This document shows, piece by piece, positions 55,427-64,000 of a DNA stretch of 64,000 nucleotides. Source of the DNA: Anthostomella pinea (taxonomy: Eukaryota; Ascomycota; Sordariomycetes; Xylariales; Xylariaceae); NCBI GenBank assembly GCA_963556695.1, contig CAUWAG010000003.1, forward strand, positions 8,860,064-8,924,063, given 5' to 3'. Position numbers and translations under genes: made by a program. Below the pieces are notes generated by a model. That model was not told the DNA's origin and ran no database searches. It was given only the letters and a program-made list of their open reading frames with translations. Position 1 is the stretch's first letter. The number at the start of each line of letters is the position of its first letter.

Positions 55427-57666
55427 ATGCCAGCGATCATGGATTACCCGAACGAGTCACTCTTCGTACCCAACGACAACTTCGCACGTTCGGACAATAC
55501 ACGCGACATGTCTGCCACATTAGGCGTCCCGGTATCCTTGAAGAAGAAGAGCGTGAGGAAGCCATGTGCAGTTCCAACCATCAGAGTTAGACCCCTGAGC
55601 AGCAGCGGTTCAGGAGGCAAACAAGCGACTGGTAGAAAGCGAGCTCAAGAGGTAGTAAACGCTCCCAACAAACGGCGGCGCAAGAGCCATGCTCGGTGGT
55701 TCAACAGCTCCATCTTCGAGAAAAATGACGCCAGGCTTAGTGCACCAACTCCAATCTCGACCAATGAACCGGAAACTACTGAGGCCAGAAACGAGGAAGA
55801 CCAAAAATGCCAAAAAGACCAGCTGACGCTGGACCGGGCGATCCAGTACCTGGGCTCCAAAGTGACCAAACACAAGGACCCCAAGAGCGGTGATGACGGA
55901 TACATTTTTGACGGCATGACGACTCCGCTTCGCGGTTATCAACTAGTCGCTGTCGCCATGATGCTGTCGCGCAAGCGACGACAGGAAGGCCCTCATGGTG
56001 GCATTCTGGCCGACACCCCCGGCTTGGGAAAGACATTGGAGGCATTTGCTCTCATACTGGCAAATCCCCCTGCCAAGAAGGAAGTCCAGAAACAAGATGG
56101 GAAAACTTGCCTTCTCGTGGCACCCAGCCAGCAACATCAAGAGCAGTTGAGGCAAGAAATTAAGAAACACACGAATAGTCGCTACATGGGTGGCGTTACC
56201 CAGTACAACGGGAAGAACACGACCGATGTTATCGGCCTGCAGCGTATGAGTATCATGTGCGTTCTACTCACTTTCGGTACTCTCCACCGTCATGCTTACA
56301 TCTCTAGACTTGTCACCTATTAGATGCTATTAACGGATTAAAAGAAGGGGGGCTTGTTGCCAACGTTTCCTTCCATCGAATCATCCTCGACGAAGGTGAC
56401 ATCATCAAGAATGAGCATGGTGCTAGTATTTTACTCCCAACATCCCTTGCGATGAAGAGATTACTGACCACTGCGCTAGTATTGCAAACTTGTGCTGCGC
56501 TTGAAGCCAGCTATAAGTGGGTGATGGCCGGCTCGCCCTTGAAGAATCGAGTGAAAGGTGATACTAAGTCTCCCATCGAACAGTGACGTGTTCTAACTCG
56601 GTTTTATAGATGCCCTTGCGTATTTCATCTTCATTGGCATAGACATGAAAGAAGACCGGCCGGAGTTCGAGAGTCGCTTTGGCAAGCTCCAAGAGGTACG
56701 TGTCAGCCATCACATATGGAGATGAGAATTGCCAACGATACTGACAGTGACGCTTAGGATACAGGGCATCAGCGCATACTCAAAGTCATCGAAGATCAAA
56801 CATTTCGACGGTCAGTCCCTTGGTTGAGAAAGGACATACTGTGACTTTGCTGATTTGTATTAGACGCAAAGACGATTACTTCATGGGACAACCAATCGCT
56901 GACCGCCCCAAATCCTTGTGGGAGATTCGCCGTGTCAGCATGAATGCACAGGAGCGTGCTCTCTACATGTGGGTAGATCTTTATGGTCCAAGGAAGCGTA
57001 CTGATCACTGTACATATACATTGAGAAGGCGCTGGGCGTTGAGGCACGGCTTCTTCGCGATCAACTGAGCCGACAACCTGCTCAAGCAGGCAGAATAAAA
57101 AGCAAATGCGATGGTTTGGTTAACACGCTACGACAAGCAGTTAGCCATCCATTTCTTCTCGAAAAGTTTGTGCGGGACAAGATTGAGCCTGAAGAACGAC
57201 GCAAGCTTGCATCGCAACTTTCACAATTGCCCTGCCAAAACTCTACCGGGGATGGCAATCACCAACTGGACCTGGCCAGGCTTCTTCGAGACTCTGGGAA
57301 TGATTTCGTGCAAGGCACCAAGAGCCACGGAAACATCGAAGGATGCATGCAGTGTCCGGCAACCTCTAAGCTCAACATACTAAAGGCAAGTCATCCTATC
57401 ATTCATGGGTAAACATTTTTCCAGTTTGTGTGTACTAATAGGAGCTCAGTGTGGAGATAACATCTGTGATGCGTGACTCAAGAAATTGAAGGCGACGTCT
57501 AGGCGCGAAGGCATGAAGTGGGTGAATTGTCCGGATTGCGGTCAGAACATCTGCCAGATCGAGCCTCTTCTTGACGAGGGGCGTACCAATCTACCGCTGG
57601 TTTCCGAGGATGGCGATATCAATGCGCATTCACTTGGTGGAACAGCCGGAAGCGTCAAGCAGAAAC

Positions 57667-57702
<36 letters not shown>

Positions 57703-57703
57703 A
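55427..57703 (+). pseudogene. SNF2/Rad5-like helicase with RING, truncated by a LINE
   Basis: Exon 1 (55427-56243) has a basic, disordered N-terminus, then LRGYQLVAVAMMLSRKRRQE and a Walker A region (GGILADTPGLGKTLEAFALI). The exon at 56324 onward has HRIILDEGDIIKNEH, equivalent to the SNF2 'DEAH' box but reading DEGD, and later YKWVMAGSPLKNR (motif III region; normally TGTP). Further exons give DALAYFIFIGIDMKEDRPEF and, downstream, DGLVNTLRQAVSHPFLLEKF. A RING-like part follows (CGDNICDA, then NCPDCGQNICQ). In it a TGA at 57474-57476 replaces an expected Cys codon. The helicase C-terminal domain is absent: the frame runs into the TTG repeat (57668-57703) that is the tail of the adjacent minus-strand LINE. 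Exon borders after 56324 are tentative. Confidence 0.7.
57664..57703 (-). repeat. trinucleotide LINE tail (CAA on minus)
   Basis: About thirteen tandem TTG units on plus, equal to CAA on minus, mark the 3' end of the large LINE and its junction with the helicase pseudogene. Confidence 0.8.
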
Positions 57704-58051
57704 ACTTTGAACGCCAGGGGGCCTGCCGCATGGCGCGTGGGCGTGCTAGGCTAGGTCCTATACTATACATATACATACAGCTGCCCAGCTAGCAGGTCTC
57801 GTCCGTAAACAGCCACTGTATCTAAACAGCGGTTCCCATCGTGTCCCCCCTCCTCCGGGTGAGGGATGGTGCCGACGTCGTTCCCAATGCTCAGTTTCAT
57901 AGCATATCCCCAAATTCAAATAGCTTGATTCGCGCTATAAGGTAAGTTCTGCGGAGTTAGTGCTCCTATTTCACATGAAAGTGCACCACAAAGAAAAGAG
58001 ATTTAAGATAGATCCCCCGGACGCCTAAAAAAAAAAAAAAACCTATTGCCA

Positions 58052-61000
58052 TTAGTAACAAGGACAGATACCACTATAGAATTTTGTGGCCACGAGTAAT
58101 TCATGGTAACCTGTAGGAGTGTCCATAATGTCATGCAAGTAGCGCTGTCGTTCCGGTCTGGTAGGTCGCCGGGAGGGGCGTAGGGGCCATTTCTTGAACT
58201 GCTTAATAGATTTCCGGCAGTGGACGATGTGCTCTGGGGCTTTTGTTCTCCCACAGGAGCATTCACGGATGGCGTCTGGGTATCCAAACTTGTCGTGATA
58301 CCAGGCAAAGTCACCATGCCCTATACGGGTGGCGAGATAGTGATGTAATACTGGCCTTATAAGCACCTGTAGCTCCTCGTGACAGCGCAGGTGATAACCA
58401 AGGTTCCAGTCCTTGTAACGAGACGACAGTGTTGCTTGTGCCTTGTCCTACCATTTCTCATAAGCCGTAGCTCCCTTTATTCGCGCTATGGACTTGATGC
58501 CGTAGGCTGTGGGCGTGCAGTCGCTATCAATGATGGGCAGCTTAGAGCCGGCCTTAGCCAGCTTATCTGCAAGCTCGTTGCCTTAGACGTTGCAGTGGCC
58601 GGGGCACCACTTGACAGTGACGTCCCGGATTTCTGCCGCTGTGTAGAACTTTAGGTAGGCCCACTGGCAGGAGACCGCGGCATTGCCGCGGAGTCCCTAG
58701 ATCACTCCTGTGTTATCCACGCATACCCAGATCCGGCGCTGGCTCAGCTCCGGAGGTGCCTTGGTCACGTACTGGAGCTCTTTCCAGGCTCCTACTACTT
58801 CCGTATCGAATACGATGGAGCACGGGTATAAGCGGCCCTTGTTTGAGGTGAGGAGTTGCCCGCCATGGTAAACCGCATAGCCGTATCCTATGCATGTTCT
58901 GTCCTTTGACCCGTCTGAGAACACCACCACATCCTCTTGGGGCAGTGTTTGAAACCATGCTTTGAAGGACTCTGCCGCCTGCTCTTTGGTTTGACCCCTT
59001 ATTGGGTCGGTCCTACAGCCCCTTATGAATCTTGGTGGCACCAATAAGGGCCGTTGCACTGGGGGTAGCATGCGTGCTACTACCTAGACTTTGGTCTTGG
59101 GTCTTTCAAACCCGCCCATACCCCGGTCCCGTGTGATGGCCGTTAAGTCGATCCGCCTCGTGAGAGGGTGTAGCTTGTCCACAGTTCGAAGCCTGTACGC
59201 GAAGCGCCACAGGGTCTGGTCCAGAGCTGTCTCCACCGTTGGGAATCCAGCATCTCTATAGACTGTGTAGGTAGGGGTGGTGCGCCATACAGGGAGCACC
59301 GCACGCGTTGCCATGGTGAGGGCTCGCTGTATTATGGCAATGTGCCCTCCCACACGGGCACTAACTTCCGACTTTCCTGCTGAGGAAACGTTATTTGCGG
59401 GCTTTTTCCACCTGCCGTATTATGCCTCTATGCCGTATAGTGCTATTGGGACGACACAGATAATCACAGCCTATCGTAGCCTGGACGCTGGTGGTCCGTT
59501 TTTTGTATTAGCTAGGTTGTGTATGTGCCTGCAAAGTTGTATTGTCTTGCACACACGTTCAGCAATGTATCTCTTTAGGATAAACTTCTGGTCAAACCAT
59601 ACCTCTAGCCACTGCAGTGCCGGCTCTTTCTTGCTGCCTTCTGCTTCTTGTATGGGGTGGATAATAAGCCTTTTGCCTACTATTATAGGAGGGTTGGTAG
59701 TTTCTTAGCCCCTGGTAATATGAAATAGCTCACACTTCTTAGGGGCAAAGAACACCTTGTTCTCATCTCCCCATTATAAGACCTACTTGAGGTCGTCGGC
59801 TAAGAGGTCTATGTTGCGTTACAACGACTTGGACACCCTGTAGAGCGCTATGTTGTCAGCATACCCAAAGCGTAGGTCTAGATCCCGCTGTAGTAGCTCA
59901 GCCAGGTATAGCATATAGAGTACCAGTGACCATAATGAGCCCTGGGGGGTGCCGCAATACACTTCCCCAAAGTCTGTAGATGTTCGTTCTAGGCGTACCT
60001 TGGCGCGCCGTTTCTTTTAAAAAGACTGTACTAGCTCTAAACAGTCTATCGGCCAGCCCTGCTTTCTTATCCCCAGTAGCAGACGCCTTATCAACAGGGC
60101 GTCAAACGCACCCTGTACATCGAGTGTAGCCATTGAGACTTTGAGACCCCTGGCCAGTATAGCCTCCACATCGTGGGTAAAAGAGGCCACCAGGTCTATG
60201 CACGCTCTTTTTGGGAGAGCGCCGGCGTGCTGTGAGCTGAATAATCCTTATGAAAGCACTGTCCAGGCCATGCTCTTGGCTAACATCCGTTCCAGGCCCT
60301 TGCCCAGGCAAGAGAGAAGTACAATTAGTCTCCAAGACCGCGTCGAACAGTGGTCCTTCTTCCCTACCTTAGGTATCATTGATATATCTGTACCCTGCCA
60401 GATTGCAGGATAATGGCGCAGTTAGAGGCACTTCTCAAAGACCCCGTGTACAGCGTTCTTGATATGCTCCTAGCACGCCTTGAGCAGGCGTACCGTGATG
60501 CCGTCTACACCAGGGGATGTACTAGATACCTCTATTGTATACTGCTTAACTTCTTTTATTGTAGCCGATGTCTCTTAGTAGAGCTTTGTCTTTAACTCTT
60601 GCCAGCCTTTTATGGGATCGTAGTCCAGGTCATCTGCGCCTGAGAAGCGGCCCAGGATCTCTTCTCGCAGCACCTCTGCCTTTTTCTCAGTAGATTCTAT
60701 CACTCAATCACCCACTTTGAGCGGCAAGGACTTGAGCCATAGACCTAGCTTGTGCCAGGCGATAACCTTGTATAGAGCTTTATCAGTGTTGGCCAAGTTG
60801 ATGATCTTTTTTTAATATTCCCGTTTGGCCTTACGTACCACTGTAAGGAAATGACGGTGTTCTTCCGTGAATTCTTACTGCTCCGGGCGCCTAATAGCTT
60901 CAAACGCTCTGTAGACGTCGTAGGCAGCTTAGCATTCTTCAGTCCACTAGGGGGCTGTGTGTCCCCCGCTAGAAGCCGGTTGGCCACTGCTAGAAACGCT

Positions 61001-61766
61001 GACCGTATCACTTCAGTAAGTTTGGCCGTGTAGTTGTCCAGGCTTTGTTTGGACCGGATGTCTTTTGTGTCCGGCATTGTTGCTATCCCAGTGGCTATAA
61101 GCGCTAAGAAGCGCGGTAAATCCTCTTTATTGACCTTATGATGAAATTGTTCTAAGGCCTTTTTGCCTCTGCCCGGTATTGTTGTTAGCAGGGTTTTGTG
61201 GTCTGACCCTAAAGCAAGCTCCTCGCACACCTCGGTCTCAACATAGGGTACGTTTGTTAGGGCTATATCCACTACGTATCCGGCCCTGTGTGTATTCTGG
61301 CCTGGGATGCCAGTAAAGTACATCCCACTATCAGTAAGCCACATCACCATATTGGTGCCCCGGTTTTTGCCTTCAACCCCTGGCTCGAACACTGGGTGGT
61401 GTATATTTAGGTCGCCCTTACAAACAGGTTAGGCGCTGGTTGGAGACTGGTGAGGTAATTGATCATCTTGTCGATGTGTGGTTCCCTATATATATTCAGG
61501 AACGAATACTCATTTACGTCAACCCAGATTGCGTCCCTTGAGGCTATGGGCCAGCGCTGCTGGGCCTTGAGCTTGCGCCCCTTTCTCACGTAAGTCATCA
61601 CCCGCGCGCGATTCTCCTCTGTGTCCCAGGCGTCTATTAGAGCATATGGCTCGTATCTTAGATGGTTTTGTGTCTTGGTGTCCCTTATCGTCCAGGGCTC
61701 GCAGACATTAATCACGTCAATTCCCTGAGCCCAGCACCACCACAATAGCGTGAGATGCTGGGGCAT
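58052..61766 (-). pseudogene. LINE ORF2 remnant (endonuclease, reverse transcriptase, RNase H)
   Basis: The endonuclease starts at 61766 (LLWWCWAQGIDVINVCEPWT) and ends with GSDHKTLLTTIPG, the SDH motif of the apurinic-type fold. In the reverse transcriptase, YCGTPQGSLWSLVLYMLYLA is the degraded 'PQGSPLSP' motif, and GYADNIALYRVSK (codons near 59863-59852) is the catalytic box with its second Asp changed to Asn. RNase H is in 59071-58697 (VVFSDGSKDRTCIGYGYAVY, IVFDTEVVGAWKELQY, WVCVDNTGVI). The C-terminal piece (58366-58052) has ECSCGRTKAPEHIVHCRKSI, a CCHC-like end typical of Tad1 elements, and YHELLVATKFYSG. The RT region between about 59400 and 60700 is broken by many stops. Confidence 0.82.
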
Positions 61767-61879
61767 GCCTTTTCTCCTGTTGCACCAGGCTACTGTAATA
61801 TCCGGTACCCTTCGTAATGTCCCTTGTCTTTTGTGGTACCTGCGGCGCCTTCTCTTGTCAGGATGTCAGCGTCCTGACA

Positions 61880-63438
61880 TTAATACTCCGGGAGTTCAGG
61901 CTGCTGACAGTTCCAGCCGATTGGAACTGCTGCTACAGCTGCCCGCTGGGAGCCTTGTCTTATTCTAGGCCTGTCTGGGACCTGCGAAGATGATGCTGCT
62001 GATGTCATTTTAACGCCTCTCCCAGTGTCTACCTGAGCAGGGCCGCCCAGATTAATTCCCCCTGAAGACTCAGACGTACTTAACCCGCTGGATAGTGTGT
62101 GAGTTGGTCGAGAGCCTACGCTTAAGGCTCGTTTCCTCCCCTTGCCCTTGGGCTTTGGATCTAAAGTATTAATACAAATTATGTCCTTAGAGGTGTTCCC
62201 TTGTGTGAGGTCGCCTCGCAAAAGATTGCCCTAAGAGAGGTTGTCTTGTGAAAGACTACCCTTTGATGTCAGGATTGAGTCTTGCCTTTGTTGGCTGAGG
62301 TTGTTTGTGCCGGCTGAGTCCATTTCTCCCGAGTCATAGAGTTCCTGGTATCTCTTTGCTCTGGCCAACCGGATAGAGGCGAGCTGCTTCTTCGTGGGGC
62401 GTACGAGCTCCCCATGCCTCTGCACAGGGGGCTCCGCAGTTGTTGTGCCCCATAAAAAAGGGACCGTGACAGTTTGTACAGCGTATCGGTCGGTCATACT
62501 CATTACCGGGGTTATGCTCGTCAAGCCGGTCTCTGCAACGCCCGCAACGAGGGGCCCGGTTGCATTATCTGGTGAAATAGTACTTTTGGCACCCTAGGTT
62601 GTGGATGCTAAGGGTGGGTTTCTTTTTAACCAGCCTCGAGCGACCACTGTTGTCAAAGAGGCTGAACGGCCTCACGGGTATTAAAAAAGAGATCATCCAG
62701 CTGCCTCTGCTTGTGGCAGGGTCCGGGCCTTGTCTGGACGGCTTGTATTTGACAGGGCGTGCTTTTGTCTGGGCGTATACCTCCGTTCTCAATCACGTCT
62801 TATGTCTGGATGTGGTTGCCTAAGTTCACGTAGTCAGGGAAGTTCCAGGGGATGTCCGGCACCACGTATGTGAACCAGCGCTCTGGAACGTCCACTATTA
62901 CGGCGTTCATAACTCTTCCCAAACGCAGCTTCGCTTCCGGCCCCAGCAGCTGTTTCCTGATCTGCCTAGTGGCCACCTTAATAGACCAACCGGTGTTGGT
63001 CGGGCTAATGTCTGGCACGTTAGCCAGGCCCAGCCCGAGGTCTTTGAACTCTTTATAAATTGCAGAGCATAGAGTAAAGGACTGCTCCCTTTGCGTGCGC
63101 TGATCTTCATCTATACGTATCAAAATTCGTGTATCATCACTGGCTAGGGCGGACGCTGTGGCCCCATGACAGGACGTACGGGTGGAAGGTCCAGCACTAG
63201 CATAGGCGGTAGCGCTGCCCCCTGCGTTCAATGCGTGGCCTGCTTTGGCAGCACCCGCCAAGAAGACCTGGTTGGAAGATCTCCCCCCAAGGTCTTGCCC
63301 TGGCGTGTTCGTTGTGGTAATGTTGGTGGTGGTAGGGCCAGTAGGTACAGAGCTTTGGACATAAATGGGCGCATAGAAAGTGCCGCCAGTGTTAAAAAAG
63401 ATAGCAGTGTTTAGGTGGCTACAAATCATCTTAATCAC
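61880..63438 (-). pseudogene. LINE ORF1 remnant (gag-like, zinc knuckles)
   Basis: An open piece at 63438-62800 contains DTRILIRIDEDQRTQREQSF and SIKVATRQIRKQLLGPEAKL, fitting the RNA-binding part of fungal LINE ORF1. A second piece (62792-62565) reads WMISFLIPVRPFSLFDNSGR, then LVKKKPTLSIHNLGC. In another frame (about 62590-62430) there are Cys/His clusters (CNRAPRCGRCRDRLDEH and CTNCHGPFFMGHNNCGAPC) of the zinc-knuckle kind. The last piece (62221-61880) is low complexity. At least two frame changes separate the parts. Confidence 0.75.
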
Positions 63439-64000
63439 TAAGCGGGCCTCCCTCTTGTACTCAGACTGTTATGGTCCGTTATAGATGCCTATAAAGTTGT
63501 CTAGGCAGCCAGCAAGCTGCCCTAGGACAGTACGTTTGATACAGGCTTGTCGCTCAAGGTCCTCTAAGTGAGGTGTGAATGCGTTGGCAGCAATGTCATT
63601 GTGTCGGGTAGCGGGCTTTCTAGTAAGGTTGATTGCCGGGGGAGCCTGGACATTGGCAGGCTTCTTTTTCTTGTTCCGCTGGTCGATTCGAAGGGGTGAT
63701 GGGTTCAGGTTCCCGTGTGAACTGAGCGGCGTCAGGTGCGGCTTAGGTAGGCCGCTAGGAGGTTGTGAGGGCCGCTATCAACGAGTACTGAGTTTGTTCC
63801 CTCGGTAGGGAACGAGGCAGATCTTGAGATGCTGGCCTTGGTGTTGACGTCGGAGATTACGGTGTAATACCAAGTGTTAAAGATTTTGCTGTGTTGCACG
63901 CAAATGCACTAATAAGTATAAGCGCACGGATGATTTTTACCAGGAAAGGTCAAAGGTCATTTTTTTGAGATTTTTAATGTATAGTTATGTTATGATCACT

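Larger units (their letters stand above)
57704..63760 (-). mobile_element. nearly full-length Tad1-like LINE, inactive
   Basis: On minus, the order is ORF1 (nucleic-acid-binding, zinc knuckles; about 63440-61880), ORF2 endonuclease (61766 to about 61200), reverse transcriptase (about 60700-59100), RNase H (about 59070-58700), a C-terminal His/Cys region and 3' UTR. It ends in a CAA-repeat tail at 57664-57703. This is the layout of Tad1-clade non-LTR elements of filamentous fungi. Many stops and frame changes interrupt both ORFs, and the catalytic box reads YADN, so the copy is dead. The 5' end is uncertain. No clear boundary is seen before the window end. Confidence 0.85.

Noticed and set aside
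57486..57792. Short frames ending in poly-Leu or poly-Cys
   Set aside because: These are the helicase RING remnant running into the TTG tail of the LINE, not genes.
1..64000. CRISPR arrays, prokaryotic operons, dispersed 5S rRNA
   Set aside because: The genome is fungal. No regularly spaced repeats and no 5S-like sequence were seen.

Overview
The window is a filamentous ascomycete (Pezizomycotina, probably Sordariomycetes) chromosome segment. Most genes carry short introns of about 50-90 bases with GT/AG ends and CTAAC-like branch points. The gene content is fungal: an APSES/KilA-N transcription factor, a GPI-anchored GH76 mannanase, histidinol-phosphate aminotransferase, topoisomerase II and Fis1. 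I reconstructed exon joins by reading frame and by protein-family fit. No database search was possible.

Positions 1-44.5 kb are an ordinary gene-rich block. In order they hold: a small secreted protein (436-757); a 175-bp TA-flanked MITE (2706-2880); a GH76 Dcw1/Dfg5-type mannanase (3744-5231); HIS5 with a perfect TGACTCA site upstream (5804-7127); the Hsp90 co-chaperone Cns1/TTC4 (7614-8993); an APSES-like regulator with a His/Pro-rich tail (minus, 9623-11684); TOP2 (15357-20625); a reticulon (minus, 22487-23846); a Gyp5-like TBC RabGAP (minus, 25539-28653); an SSXT/SS18-like SWI/SNF subunit (minus, 31437-33194); a TatD/Scn1-type hydrolase (minus, 34791-36089); an unrecognised membrane protein (37329-38117); kinetochore Spc24 (minus, 38627-39424) facing FIS1 (39922-40588); and a zinc-ribbon/RING-H2 E3 ligase (42861-44451). 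These are housekeeping genes with no shared pathway. Spacing runs from about 0.5 kb to about 3.7 kb.

Positions 44.5-64 kb are a different compartment, rich in transposons and decayed genes. They hold: an AT-rich island (about 45.6-46.4 kb); a possible effector-gene relic (46.8 kb); a 93-bp tandem duplication (48.2 kb); a methyltransferase pseudogene with a 5'-truncated LINE beside or in it (48.8-50.2 kb); a tRNA-related sequence split by a 332-bp LTR mini-element (50.2-50.7 kb); a plus-strand LINE 3' fragment (to 51.13 kb); a decayed pogo/Fot-type DNA transposon with 25-bp inverted repeats (51131-52964); a SNF2/RING helicase pseudogene (from 55.4 kb); and a nearly full-length Tad1-like LINE (minus, 57.7 kb to beyond 63.4 kb) whose CAA-repeat tail abuts and cuts that helicase.

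The most unusual item is the 332-bp element at 50323-50654. It has two identical 80-bp LTRs with TG...CA ends, a 5-bp target duplication (ACTAT), a polypurine tract, and an apparent half-tRNA-Lys primer-binding site. It has no coding capacity, which fits a Copia-type SMART/TRIM element. Removing it and one target copy restores a seven-pair acceptor stem of the tRNA-like sequence it entered.
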